Below, in pieces: positions 29,483 through 38,205 of a stretch of DNA of 64,000 nucleotides (position 1 is the stretch's first letter; each line of letters starts with the position of its first letter). The position numbers and the translations under genes were made by a program. The DNA is from Oricola indica (GTDB lineage Bacteria > Pseudomonadota > Alphaproteobacteria > Rhizobiales > Rhizobiaceae). The DNA is taken from positions 207,330 to 271,329 of the forward strand of contig NZ_JAINFJ010000002.1 in the NCBI RefSeq assembly GCF_019966595.1, given 5' to 3'. The notes under the pieces were generated by a model, which saw only the letters and a program-made list of their open reading frames with translations, had not been told where the DNA came from and made no database searches.

Positions 29483-30931
29483 ATGGCCAAGGACACGACG
29501 AAGACCGGCGGAGCAAAGCGCTCGGCCAAGGTGAAGACCACGCGCGCGAAGCTGCCCGCATTTATCGACAACAAATACGGCGTCGCCAACTGGAAGCAGG
29601 CCGAGGAATGGCTTTCCTGGCGCTCCATCGAGGATATCGAGTGCATTACGCCCGACCTCGCCGGCGTGCCGCGCGGCAAGATGATGCCGTCGAAGAAATT
29701 CACCTCTCAGACCTCGCTGGCGCTGCCCTCGGCGCTGTTCCGGCAGACGATCTCGGGCGAGTATCCCGAGGAAACGGGCGATTTCCGCTACGATCCGCAT
29801 GACGGCGACCTGAAGCTGATGCCGGATCTCTCGACGCTTTCGGCCGTGCCTTGGGAGAGCGACCCGACGGCGCAGGTGATCTGCGACCTCGTGGGCGCCG
29901 ACGGCAAGGACATCGCCTATACGCCGCGCAACGTGCTGAAACGCGTCGTCGCGGCCTATGCGGAGAAGGGCTGGAGGCCGGTCGTGGCGCCGGAGGTCGA
30001 GTTCTATCTCGTCGCGCGCAACAACGATCCGGACTACCAGTTGCAGCCGCCGGTCGGACGCTCCGGCCGGCCGATCGCCGGCGGGCAGGCCTATTCGATC
30101 GCCGGGGTCAACGAATTCGACGAGCTGATCGACGACATCTACCATTTCTGCGAGGCGCAGGGGCTGGAGATCGACACGCTGATCCACGAGGAAGGCCCGT
30201 CGCAGCTCGAGATCAATCTGCGTCACGGCGACCCGGTTCAACTTGCCGACCAGGTGTTCCTGATGAAACGCGCCATCCGCGAGGCGGCGCTGAAATCCGA
30301 CATGTTCGCCACCTTCATGGCAAAGCCGATGCAGGGCGAATCCGGCAGCGCGATGCATATCCACCAGTCGGTGGTCGATGCGAAGACCGGCGCGAACATC
30401 TTCTCCGCCGAGGACGGCTCGGAAACGGAACTGTTCCGCGCCTTCATCGGCGGCATGCAGCACTATGTGCCCAAGGCGCTGGTGATGATGGCGCCCTATG
30501 TGAACTCCTACCGGCGGCTGACGCCGGAGATGGCCGCCCCGGTCAACACCGCATGGGGCTATGACAACCGCACCACCGCCTTCCGCATTCCGACCTCGAA
30601 CGCCGCCGGGCGGCGCGTGGAGAACCGGCTGCCGTCATCGGACGCAAACCCCTATCTGGCGCTAGCCGCCTCGCTTGCCTGCGGCTATCTCGGCATGGTC
30701 AACGGCATCGTGCCGACAAGCCCGACGGCGGAAACGGCGAATGAAGGGGCGATCTCGCTGCCGCGCGACCTGCTGTCGGCGGTGTCGCTGATGGAGGCGG
30801 AACGCGATTTCGACGATATCCTTGGCCGCGAATTCACCGCGACGCTGGCCGGCGTGAAACGCGGCGAGTTCGAGACCTTCATGCGGGTGATCAGCCCGTG
30901 GGAGCGGGAATTTCTGCTTCTGAACGTGTGA
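29483..30931 (+). CDS. puuA: Gamma-glutamylputrescine synthetase (PuuA)
   Basis: A 482-residue glutamine synthetase-family ligase that joins glutamate to putrescine with ATP, the first step of the Puu pathway. Visible GS blocks are the substrate residues in APEVEFYLVA near 172, MHIHQSV near 285, and the arginine blocks NRTTAFRIPT and GRRVENRLPSSDANPYLA near 355-385. The N-terminus has a Lys-rich extension before the GS domain. The ATG at 29483 is preceded directly by TTG; I use the ATG. puuB follows 94 bases downstream. This is the second PuuA-like protein in the window, and the two are clearly diverged. Confidence 0.88.
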   Translation: MAKDTTKTGGAKRSAKVKTTRAKLPAFIDNKYGVANWKQAEEWLSWRSIEDIECITPDLAGVPRGKMMPSKKFTSQTSLALPSALFRQTISGEYPEETGDFRYDPHDGDLKLMPDLSTLSAVPWESDPTAQVICDLVGADGKDIAYTPRNVLKRVVAAYAEKGWRPVVAPEVEFYLVARNNDPDYQLQPPVGRSGRPIAGGQAYSIAGVNEFDELIDDIYHFCEAQGLEIDTLIHEEGPSQLEINLRHGDPVQLADQVFLMKRAIREAALKSDMFATFMAKPMQGESGSAMHIHQSVVDAKTGANIFSAEDGSETELFRAFIGGMQHYVPKALVMMAPYVNSYRRLTPEMAAPVNTAWGYDNRTTAFRIPTSNAAGRRVENRLPSSDANPYLALAASLACGYLGMVNGIVPTSPTAETANEGAISLPRDLLSAVSLMEAERDFDDILGREFTATLAGVKRGEFETFMRVISPWEREFLLLNV

Positions 30932-31025
30932 GTGAGTAGCGAGTATGCTGATTCCGATATTCTGAGCAGAACAAGCCTGGACCACCCCTGTCTACAACAC
31001 CCCATATGCCATTCGCCGGACTGCC

Positions 31026-32318
31026 ATGACCTACCAATCTCCTATCTCTCCCGGCATTTCCTGGTACGAGGCGACGGCCGGCGAGCGGCCGGAATACCCG
31101 GCGCTCGACGGTGACCGCGCCTGCGACGTCGTCGTCATCGGCGGCGGGTTCACCGGCCTTTCGGCGGCGGCGCATTTGGCGAAGGCCGGCGTCAACGTGG
31201 TGCTGATCGAGCAGGCGCGCTTCGGCGACGGCGCGTCGGGACGCAATGGCGGGCAGATGGGGACCGGCCTGCGCGCATGGCCGGAGGACCAGGAAGGCGA
31301 GATCGGCTTCGAGCGCGCGAAGGCCCTGTTCGATATCGCCGAGGACGCCAAGCGGCACATGCACGATTTCGCGGCCGAACACGGCATCGATATCGGCTAC
31401 AGCGCCGGCCAGATATCGGCGGTCCACAAGAAGCGCTATGTCTCGGAGTATCACCGCCATGCCGAGATCATGGCGGAACGCTACGACTATCCGCACCTGA
31501 CCTATATGGAGCGCGACGAGACCGCACAAAGCGTCGGCTCGACATTCTTTCATGGCGCGCTGCGCGACACGCATACGGGCCATATCCACCCGCTGCGGCT
31601 GGTCATCGGCACGGCGCGTGTGGCGGCGGAAGCCGGCGCACAGCTTTTCGAGACGACGCCGGCCACGGCGCTCGGCCAATCCGGCGGCAAGGTGACCGTG
31701 ACAACGCCGCGCGGCACGATCACCGCCGACCGCGCGCTGATCGCCGTCAACGCCTATGGCAATGCCGGGCTGGAGCCGGTGTCGGCGGCGCATGTGATGC
31801 CGATCCGCTCCTTCATCGGTGCGACGGCGCCGCTTGGCGCGCTTTCGCGCAAGATCATTCCGGGTGGCGAGTCGATCGACGATTCGCGCTTCGTGGTGCG
31901 CTATTTCCGCAAATATGGCGACGACCGGCTGCTGTTCGGCGGGCGCGAGGCCTATACGGCGGACAATCCGCGCGACATCAGCACGCATATCCGCAAGCAG
32001 ATCGCGGAGATTTATCCGGAACTGGCCGAGGTGGAGATCACCCATGCCTGGGGCGGGTCGGTCGGCATCACCATGCCGCGCGAGCCCTTTGTGCGCGACG
32101 TGAAGCCCGGCGTGACCGCGATCGGCGGCTTTTCCGGGCACGGGGTGATGCTGTCCAACTTCACCGGGAAGCTCTATGCCGAAGCGGTCACGGGCAATCG
32201 CGACCGGCTGCAGTATTTCCGCGATCTCAAGGTTCCCGCCTTCCCCGGCGGACGGCGTTTCCGCAAGCCGATGCTGACGCTGGCGCTGACCTGGTACGCC
32301 ATGCTGGACAAGCTCTGA
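31026..32318 (+). CDS. puuB: FAD-dependent gamma-glutamylputrescine oxidoreductase (PuuB)
   Basis: A 430-residue DAO-family flavoenzyme. The FAD-binding Rossmann motif (VVVIGGGFTGLSAAAHLA) is at residues 35-52. It is followed by SGRNGGQMG near 72 and a C-terminal GFSGHGVMLS flavin-contact motif near 380. It should oxidise gamma-glutamylputrescine to the aldehyde with ammonia release. The puuA neighbour supports this over other glycine oxidase-like functions. PuuC and PuuD partners are not adjacent. Confidence 0.87.
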   Translation: MTYQSPISPGISWYEATAGERPEYPALDGDRACDVVVIGGGFTGLSAAAHLAKAGVNVVLIEQARFGDGASGRNGGQMGTGLRAWPEDQEGEIGFERAKALFDIAEDAKRHMHDFAAEHGIDIGYSAGQISAVHKKRYVSEYHRHAEIMAERYDYPHLTYMERDETAQSVGSTFFHGALRDTHTGHIHPLRLVIGTARVAAEAGAQLFETTPATALGQSGGKVTVTTPRGTITADRALIAVNAYGNAGLEPVSAAHVMPIRSFIGATAPLGALSRKIIPGGESIDDSRFVVRYFRKYGDDRLLFGGREAYTADNPRDISTHIRKQIAEIYPELAEVEITHAWGGSVGITMPREPFVRDVKPGVTAIGGFSGHGVMLSNFTGKLYAEAVTGNRDRLQYFRDLKVPAFPGGRRFRKPMLTLALTWYAMLDKL

Positions 32319-32323
32319 CGCGT

Positions 32324-32364
32324 CCGGCCGGTATCTCGCCACGAGACGATTCGTGATCGGCCGG
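32324..32364 (+). terminator. Structured region after puuB
   Basis: An outer dyad CCGGCCG/CGGCCGG (32324-32330 and 32358-32364) encloses an inner hairpin TCTCG-CCA-CGAGA (32334-32346). There is no U-tract. It is a possible 3' end structure of puuB. Confidence 0.35.
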
Positions 32365-32449
32365 CGGAACGATTGCCGCAATTGCGCATTCTGATCGACC
32401 AGACCCGCGCATCCGCGCGGGGCGCGAAGGGACGCGCTAACAGAGAAAA

Positions 32450-34186
32450 ATGATGACCAAGAAACGATTCTACCAGAATTCCACGGCCATCGCGCTTGCG
32501 TTGGCCATCACGCTGCCGGCACCGGCGCAGATCGCTTTCGCACAGGACGGCACGCCGCCGGTCAATTGCGAGGAGACCCCCGATCACCCGGACTGCGCGG
32601 TAGCACCCGAGGCCCCCGCGGAGGAACCGGCGGCGGAGGAACCGGCGGCGGAAGAACCCGCGCCCGAGCAACCCGCAGCAGAGGAAGCGCAGCCCGCGCC
32701 TGAACCGGAGCAGCCGGCCGCCGAGGAGCCCGCACCGGAACAGCCGGCCGCAGAAGAGCCCGCGCCCGAGCAGCCCGCTGCCGAAGAGGTTCCGCAGGAG
32801 GCCCCAGAGCAGCCGGCGGCGGAGGAACCGCAAGCAGAACAACCCGCAGCGGAACAGCCTGCCGCCGAGGAGCCGGCCGCAGCGGAGCCCGCTGCCGAGG
32901 AACCGGCACCGGAAGAGCCCACCGTGGAAGAAGAGCCCGCCATGGAGGAGGCACAGCCGGAAGAACCGGCCGCCGAGCAACCCATGGAAGAGCCGAAGGC
33001 CATGGAACCGTCAGCCGAGCCCGAGCAGCCGGCGATGGAGGAAGGCGCGGCCGAGCAGCCTGAAATGCAGGACATGCAGTCCGGCGAGCGCAAGCGTCGC
33101 GGCGACGATCAAGACGAGACACGCCGCAAGGGCGACCGTCGCGACGGCAAGAAGCGCGACCGCGCCGATGCCGAGCAGGTCGAGGAGCCCACGATCGTCG
33201 TGCCCGACGATGTGACCGAGGAACAGCGGGGCCGTATTCGCGCCGACGAAAAAGAACGACGCGAGGAAGCGCGCCGCAATCGCGGCGAAACAATCGGCGC
33301 GGCCGCCGTCGGCGCCATTCTGGGCGCTGTCATTCCCGCTCTCGGCGGACGTGTGATCCAGGACGAAGGCGACCGCATCATCGTCGAGCGTGACGGCGAA
33401 TATTACGTTCGCAAGGACGAGAGCAGCTTGCTGCGCGATGGCGACGCCGAAGTGACCGTGCAGCGGCTTCGCGGCGGACGGACGCTGGAAACCGTCACGC
33501 GGCGCAACGGCGTGCGCATCGAGACCGTCCGCGACGAGGGTGGTTACATCCTCAAGCGGACCCGTATCCTGCCGAACGGGCGCGAAATTGTGCTGATCGA
33601 CAATCGCGGCCGCGACGACCGCCGTCGGGTGGATTACGAGCGCAGGCTGCCGCCGATCCGCGTCGATATCCCGCGCGACCGCTACATCATGCCGGCGCGC
33701 CGGGCGAGCCGCCAGGATATCTTCGACACGATCACCGCGCCGCCGGTCGAGCGGGTCGAGAACGACTACACGCTGCGCGAGGTCCGCGAGAGCGAACGTC
33801 TGCGCGCCAAGGTCCGGCGTGTCGATCTCGACACGATCACCTTCGAGACCGGGTCGGCGATCGTGCGCGAAAGCCAGGTCCCGCTTCTCGAGGATATGGC
33901 GCGTGCCGTTCTTGCCCTGATCGAGCAGGATCCTTCAACCGTGATCCTCGTCGAAGGACACACCGACGCGATCGGATCGGATGTTTCGAACCTGGCGCTG
34001 TCGGACCGTCGCGCGGAAACGGTGGCGCGCATCATGGTCGACCGCTACGGCGTGCCGCCCGAGAACCTGGTGACGCAGGGCTATGGCGAGCAGTTCCTGA
34101 AGATCGACACCGAGCGGGCCGAGGCGCAGAACAGGCGGGCAACGATCCGAAACATCACGCCTCTTCTCACGGCCAATAATCGCTAA
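32450..34186 (+). CDS. OmpA family protein with Pro/Ala/Glu-rich spacer
   Basis: A 578-residue envelope protein. The signal peptide (residues 1-31, ending AFA-QDG) precedes about 150 residues of near-repeats of PAAEEPAPEQ (about 50-205). A basic, charged stretch follows (RKRRGDDQDETRRKGDRR). A short hydrophobic segment (TIGAAAVGAILGAVIPALGG, about 281-300) and a beta-rich region come next. The C-terminal OmpA peptidoglycan-binding domain (about 460-575) shows VEGHTDAIGSD and NRRATI. The spacer could cross the periplasm while the OmpA domain grips the cell wall. A perfect hairpin follows. Confidence 0.85.
   Translation: MMTKKRFYQNSTAIALALAITLPAPAQIAFAQDGTPPVNCEETPDHPDCAVAPEAPAEEPAAEEPAAEEPAPEQPAAEEAQPAPEPEQPAAEEPAPEQPAAEEPAPEQPAAEEVPQEAPEQPAAEEPQAEQPAAEQPAAEEPAAAEPAAEEPAPEEPTVEEEPAMEEAQPEEPAAEQPMEEPKAMEPSAEPEQPAMEEGAAEQPEMQDMQSGERKRRGDDQDETRRKGDRRDGKKRDRADAEQVEEPTIVVPDDVTEEQRGRIRADEKERREEARRNRGETIGAAAVGAILGAVIPALGGRVIQDEGDRIIVERDGEYYVRKDESSLLRDGDAEVTVQRLRGGRTLETVTRRNGVRIETVRDEGGYILKRTRILPNGREIVLIDNRGRDDRRRVDYERRLPPIRVDIPRDRYIMPARRASRQDIFDTITAPPVERVENDYTLREVRESERLRAKVRRVDLDTITFETGSAIVRESQVPLLEDMARAVLALIEQDPSTVILVEGHTDAIGSDVSNLALSDRRAETVARIMVDRYGVPPENLVTQGYGEQFLKIDTERAEAQNRRATIRNITPLLTANNR
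32608..33060 (+). repeat. Low-complexity tandem repeat coding for Pro/Ala/Glu
   Basis: Imperfect tandem copies of a unit of about 15-30 bases encode EEPAAEEPAPEQPA variants. Such tracts change length by slippage, so copy number may vary between strains. Confidence 0.7.
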
Positions 34187-34206
34187 GGCCCCGGACCGGA
34201 AACAAC

Positions 34207-34232
34207 CATCCCGCGCGGCCTCGCGCGGGATG
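34207..34232 (+). terminator. Hairpin after the OmpA gene
   Basis: An 11-base perfect stem (CATCCCGCGCG with its complement) around a GCCT loop starts 21 bases after the stop. No U-run follows, so termination may need Rho or be partial. Confidence 0.5.
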
Positions 34233-34407
34233 TGCCATGCGCAAAAGAACCGGATTTCCCGAACGTAAGAGAAGTCAAATGCGGCGCGGGTGACGGCGTT
34301 TACTTGAAAATTATTGCCGGCCGACCGAGAACCGGGTTAAATCGCCTTTTTAATGGCGGATATAACAGGTATGGTCCCCCTGCTTGAACAGGGGCGCGCA
34401 AGCAAAA

Positions 34408-35157
34408 ATGGATCTCTCGTCACTCATCGACGATTATCGGCACTGTGAAACCGCGCTCTCGCGCGCCATTCAGGTCGAGGACAGCGCGGCAATTCGCGAA
34501 CTCGATATCCGTATGCGGTGGTTTCGCAATTCGATTCGCGATGCGTCCTCCAAATGCATGTTCGAACGGCGCATGCAGATCGACTTCTTCATGGATCTCG
34601 TCTCCAAGACGACAGACCATTCGGCCGACAAGCCGCCGCTTTCAGACCTGCACGCCGTGATCGACCGCTATGTCGCAGACGGTGCGAAATCCCGAGGCAA
34701 CGATCGGAACGCGACGCCCGCGCTCGATGCAGAGCTTGGACGCCGCATCTTCGAAGACGGACTGCCGGACCGGGAGGCGATGAGCATGATCGAGTTGACC
34801 AACCTTCGGATATCGACGGTCGGAACGGATTGGCGCATCGGCTACACCTCGCCGGCCAACGGGCGCTTCCACGGAAAGCCGCCGGACGCGATCCACGACC
34901 GGCACATCGTCGAGCTGATCGGCGACCGGCGTTTCGAAAAGCGTGCCAGAGCCTATCTCGAACGCTGTTTCGGCGGCGAAGACCTGAGCTATTGCTATTA
35001 TCTCGACACCGAGGATCACGGCAGGCTTCTGCTCGAATGCCAGATGCTGACGCAGCGCAGGAGCGATGACGCGGTCGGCGGCGCGATCATCGTGATGCGC
35101 GACCTGACCGAGGATTTTCGCGATCCGATCCGTTCCGCCGAGGAAAACCGCGTCTAG
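34408..35157 (+). CDS. PAS-domain protein
   Basis: A 249-residue cytoplasmic protein. A helical N-terminal third (SLIDDYRHCETALSRAIQ) precedes a PAS-like fold (about 125-240). The PAS fold is seen in DWRIGYTSPANGRFHGKPPD, HIVELIGDRRF and the closing GAIIVMRDLTEDF strand, which resembles a PAC segment. No output domain is present, so it may act through a partner. The ATG at 34408 is chosen over a TTG at 34384; the ribosome site is weak either way. The region upstream holds only AT-rich promoter-like sequence. Confidence 0.7.
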   Translation: MDLSSLIDDYRHCETALSRAIQVEDSAAIRELDIRMRWFRNSIRDASSKCMFERRMQIDFFMDLVSKTTDHSADKPPLSDLHAVIDRYVADGAKSRGNDRNATPALDAELGRRIFEDGLPDREAMSMIELTNLRISTVGTDWRIGYTSPANGRFHGKPPDAIHDRHIVELIGDRRFEKRARAYLERCFGGEDLSYCYYLDTEDHGRLLLECQMLTQRRSDDAVGGAIIVMRDLTEDFRDPIRSAEENRV

Positions 35158-35165
35158 CGCCGGTC

Positions 35166-35282
35166 TCCACGCAAAATCTCGAGCATTTCTACCCGCAAGA
35201 GGTTCCGGCGGCTTTCCGGGCGCTTCGCAGGGTTCTCGGCGAAGACGGCTTCGCGGCGATCACCTGCCATAAGCTGAGGCGC
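35166..35282 (+). pseudogene. Relic of a class I SAM methyltransferase
   Basis: Between two genes, one frame encodes NLEHFYPQEVPAAFRALRR followed by VLGEDGFAAITC. This matches the conserved segment of small methyltransferases that typically reads NLEH-YPHEVP...F-RVL--DGFA-ITCPDL. No start codon, no SAM motif I and no proper C-terminus are present. About 36 codons of an otherwise deleted gene therefore survive, evidently the trace of a past deletion or replacement next to the KAS III gene. Confidence 0.6.
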
Positions 35283-35288
35283 ACCCGC

Positions 35289-36416
35289 TCAGGCAGCCTT
35301 GCGGACGATCACGCTGCCTGCCGAATAGCCCGCGCCGAAGGAGCAGATGACGCCGAGCGCGCCCGGTTCTAGATCGTCGGAATATTTCGAGAAGGCGATG
35401 ATCGAGCCGGCGGAGGAGGTGTTGGCGTAGTCCTGCAGGATGTTGGGCTGCTCGCCCTTTTCCGGTGTCCGGCCGAGCACGCGCGCGCCGATCATGTCAT
35501 TCATGCCCTTGTTGGCCTGATGCAGCCACAGCCGTTCGAGATCGCCCGGTTTCAAATCCTCGTCGGCGAGATGGCCGAGGATCAGGTCGATGACGATGGG
35601 CACGACCTGCTTGAAGACCTTGCGGCCCTCCTGGCGAAACAGCATGTCGCGGCGGTCCTGCATGTGGCCTTCGCGGGTGCGGCGCAGGAAGCCGTTGTTG
35701 TTTCGGATGTTGTTGGAAAATTGCGTCAGGCAGCGCGTCGAGACGATTTCGAACCGGCCCGGCGCGGTGGCGAGGTCCGCGCGTTCGAGGACTACGGCGG
35801 TGCAGACATCGCCGAAAATGAAATGGCAGTCGCGGTCGCGCCATTCCAGATGCGCGGAGCAGATCTCCGGGTTGACCATCAGGATGGCGCGCGCGGAACC
35901 GGAGCGGATCATGTCGGCGGCGGCCTGGATGCCGAAGGTCGCCGAGGAACAGGCGACATTCATGTCGAAGGCGAAACCGTTAATGCCAAGCGCCTGCTGG
36001 ACCTCGATGGCGATGGCCGGATAGGCGCGCTCGTGGTTCGACGCGGCGCAGATGACGGCGTCGATATCGGCGGCGGTGCGGCCGGATTTTTCCAGCGCGA
36101 CCGTCGCGGCCTTCAGCGCCATCTCGGCCATGACCGAGAGTTCGTCGTCGGACCGTTCGGGCAGCACGGGGTGCATGATTTCCGGATCGAGCGTGCCCGT
36201 CTTGTCTAGGACGTAGCGGCTTTCGATGCCCGACGCCTTGACGATGAAGCCCTCGTCGGACTGCGGGATCGGCTCGCGCTCGCCGCGTTCGATCTCGTCG
36301 GCGTGCAGCGCGTTCTGCCGGTCGGCATAGGCGTTGAAGGCGGCGACGAGCTCGGCGTTGGAAATCGTCTGTTCCGGTGTGAAGACGCCGGTTCCGGATA
36401 TCGAGACTGCGTGCAT
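35289..36416 (-). CDS. 3-oxoacyl-ACP synthase III family protein
   Basis: A 375-residue thiolase-fold condensing enzyme with the KAS III triad: C156 (DMNVACSSATFG), H299 (LHQANKGMN) and N332 (ANTSSAGS). It should condense an acyl-CoA primer with a malonyl donor, or a close variant of that reaction. It is longer than housekeeping FabH (about 320), with inserts near 30-60 and 235-270, so it probably serves a special lipid or secondary metabolite. It stands alone. The TetR gene is upstream on the same strand and could regulate it. Confidence 0.87.
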   Translation of the reverse strand: MHAVSISGTGVFTPEQTISNAELVAAFNAYADRQNALHADEIERGEREPIPQSDEGFIVKASGIESRYVLDKTGTLDPEIMHPVLPERSDDELSVMAEMALKAATVALEKSGRTAADIDAVICAASNHERAYPAIAIEVQQALGINGFAFDMNVACSSATFGIQAAADMIRSGSARAILMVNPEICSAHLEWRDRDCHFIFGDVCTAVVLERADLATAPGRFEIVSTRCLTQFSNNIRNNNGFLRRTREGHMQDRRDMLFRQEGRKVFKQVVPIVIDLILGHLADEDLKPGDLERLWLHQANKGMNDMIGARVLGRTPEKGEQPNILQDYANTSSAGSIIAFSKYSDDLEPGALGVICSFGAGYSAGSVIVRKAA

Positions 36417-36529
36417 TCGAAATGCCCTGGAAAATTCGAGGTGGCGAGGGCATAAGCCTTCCGACCCGGCAATTCAATGATGAGCGTCGCCGAAGCCGCG
36501 GACCGGTCTGCCGGGCAAACGTCCGCGCA

Positions 36530-37099
36530 TTACTTCAGCGAGGCGAGAAAATAGTCGACCATGGCGTCGAGCGATTCCGGACTTCGCTTCAAACGGCTGC
36601 GCAGCGCAGCGCCTTCCCAGCAATCGACCAGCAATTCCGCCATCTGCTGCGTATCGCAACCGCCGCGGATATCACCTTCGCGCTGTGCTTCGTCCAGGCA
36701 GATGGCAAGCCGTTCGGCAATCGAGGAGAAGCAGGCGTCGATCTTGCGGCGAAACGGCTCGCTCATGCCCGACAATTCCTGACCGAGTGCGCCCATGAGG
36801 CAGCCCAGATATCCGTCGGACTTGTAGCTTTCCTGTACGAGACCGAAGAAATGGCGAACACGATCCAGCGGGGGGAGTTCCTTCGCCTCGACGCACTGGT
36901 CGAGAACGGTGTGGACATTCGCCAGATAGGTGTCGATCACCGTGAGCGCGAAATCCTCCTTGTCGCGGAAGTGATGGTAGAAGGATCCCTTCGGGATGCC
37001 CGTCTCGTCCAGAAGCTCCTTGATGCCAAGGCTGCCATAGCCCTGCTCCAGCAACATCCGCAAACCCGCTTCTATCAGGCGTTGCTTGGTCGAATGCAC
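36530..37099 (-). CDS. TetR family regulator (NemR/AcuR-like)
   Basis: A 189-residue repressor. The helix-turn-helix is at residues 5-50 (RLIEAGLRMLLEQGYGSLGIKELLDETG, followed by the typical KGSFYHHF). The ligand domain has GCLMGALGQELSG with a Cys near 108, as in electrophile-sensing NemR/AcuR relatives. It lies 72 bases after the cupin gene on the same strand. A TetR-type dyad precedes that gene, so the pair is probably an autoregulated operon. Confidence 0.85.
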   Translation of the reverse strand: MHSTKQRLIEAGLRMLLEQGYGSLGIKELLDETGIPKGSFYHHFRDKEDFALTVIDTYLANVHTVLDQCVEAKELPPLDRVRHFFGLVQESYKSDGYLGCLMGALGQELSGMSEPFRRKIDACFSSIAERLAICLDEAQREGDIRGGCDTQQMAELLVDCWEGAALRSRLKRSPESLDAMVDYFLASLK

Positions 37100-37171
37100 G
37101 TTCTGGCTTCTCGCGACTGGCGGGGTGATCAGCCGCCGGGAGGCGTGTCCTCCCCGCGACAGAGCGGATTG

Positions 37172-37555
37172 TTACCGGGTTTTCTCGATCATGTGATCGA
37201 TGACCTCGGTATGTTCATGCTGCGGACTGAACATAACGATCTCGGCATCGTCGTCCACATGGACATTGTGACCGGGCGGCCAGTGGAAAAGGTCATTGGC
37301 GCTGACGGTTTCCTGTAATCCGTCGACATCCGTGGTCGTGATCCTGCCGCTCAGCACGTAACCCCAATGGGGGCATTGGCAGAGGTTGCCCTCCAGTCCC
37401 TGGAAGAGCGGCGTGGTGTCGACGCCGGCCGCCAGGGTGAAATACTCACCGCTGATCCGTCCGTATCCTCCCACATCACCGAAGTCCCGGTGCTGGCGCA
37501 CGACCACGCCCGGCAGTTCCAGCTTGATCTCGACATCTTCCTTGGCGACACGCAT
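37172..37555 (-). CDS. Cupin-domain protein
   Basis: A 127-residue single-domain cupin (GYVLSGRITTTDVDG, then HWPPGHNVHVDDDAEIVMFSP). Of the usual metal ligands, His residues remain at HW and HNVHV, but the first motif has few. Metal binding is therefore uncertain. It follows an AGGAGG ribosome site and a TetR operator, and precedes the tetR gene. It may handle or sense a reactive metabolite; its substrate is unknown. Confidence 0.75.
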   Translation of the reverse strand: MRVAKEDVEIKLELPGVVVRQHRDFGDVGGYGRISGEYFTLAAGVDTTPLFQGLEGNLCQCPHWGYVLSGRITTTDVDGLQETVSANDLFHWPPGHNVHVDDDAEIVMFSPQHEHTEVIDHMIEKTR

Positions 37556-37576
37556 GACGTCCTCCTTGCTTTAAAC

Positions 37577-37592
37577 TAGACCGATCAGTCTA
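37577..37592. promoter_or_regulatory. TetR-type operator upstream of cupin-tetR
   Basis: TAGAC, six bases and GTCTA form a dyad 22 bases before the cupin start. The sequence is close to the NemR-type TAGACC-N4-GGTCTA box. This agrees with the NemR-like repressor encoded next to it. Confidence 0.65.
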
Positions 37593-37667
37593 ATCGGAGG
37601 GTATGCCTAATCCCCGGACAGTCAAGCTGTTTATGGACGCGCCCTTTCCAGGGCTGTTGGCGGGAGA

Positions 37668-37695
37668 TGTCGCGCCGCCCTGGGGCAGCGCGACA
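37668..37695 (-). terminator. Hairpin after the Pro-rich protein gene
   Basis: TGTCGCGC (37668-37675) pairs with GCGCGACA (37688-37695), with an inner GCCC/GGGC stem. It lies three bases after the stop codon on the minus strand. There is no clear U-tract. Confidence 0.45.
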
Positions 37696-37698
37696 GGA

Positions 37699-38205
37699 TC
37701 AGAACGGATTGACCGCGTCGGCGACGCGCTTGACGCCGACGATGACCGCGCCGCCGACCTTGGCGGCACCGTCGGCGGCGACATCGATGGGCTTGGTCAG
37801 GGTTTCCTTGTCGGGCGTAAGCGCGCCGATCGCCGTGGCGACGCGGGCGAGCAGACCCGGTTCCTTTTCGGGCTCCGCCGGCGGCTCGGGATAGGGCTGG
37901 GCGAGATCCCCGGCCGGCAAGGCTTCGTCACCGACTTCGGCGGGCGTTTCCGGAGGAATCGGAACGGGAACCGGTTCGCCGGTTTCGGCGGTCTGCTGCA
38001 TCGGCACGGAGCTTTGCGGCGAGCACACGGCGACGACCGTCGGATAATCGGCCTCGACGCTCGCCTGCAAGAGCGGCTCGGAGGCGGCGCGACAGGCTTC
38101 GACGGTCTCGAAATGCTCGGTGCCGACGCGCACGAAATCGCATTGCGTGCCGCTGTCGTCGCAGCCGAGTAGGCTCAGAACTATAAGGGCTTCAGCGCCA
38201 GCCAT
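37699..38205 (-). CDS. Hypothetical Pro-rich protein
   Basis: A 168-residue protein of unknown function. A short hydrophobic N-terminus (EALIVLSLLGC) precedes a Cys-containing domain (CDFVRVGTEHFETVEACRAASEPLL, cited only for its paired Cys residues near 15, 22, 38 and 61). A Pro-rich linker (about 70-115) and a Gly/Ala/Val-rich amphipathic C-terminus follow. The Cys pairs suggest an extracytoplasmic disulphide domain. It is transcribed alone. A long hairpin lies just after the stop. Confidence 0.6.
   Translation of the reverse strand: MAGAEALIVLSLLGCDDSGTQCDFVRVGTEHFETVEACRAASEPLLQASVEADYPTVVAVCSPQSSVPMQQTAETGEPVPVPIPPETPAEVGDEALPAGDLAQPYPEPPAEPEKEPGLLARVATAIGALTPDKETLTKPIDVAADGAAKVGGAVIVGVKRVADAVNPF

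Noticed and set aside
32584-33093. Ser/Gly/Ala-rich minus-strand frame opposite the OmpA repeats
   Set aside because: It is the complementary reading of the Pro/Ala/Glu repeat and has no independent start signal.
34354-34449. 31-codon frame before the PAS gene
   Set aside because: No ribosome site and it overlaps the PAS gene start; probably chance.
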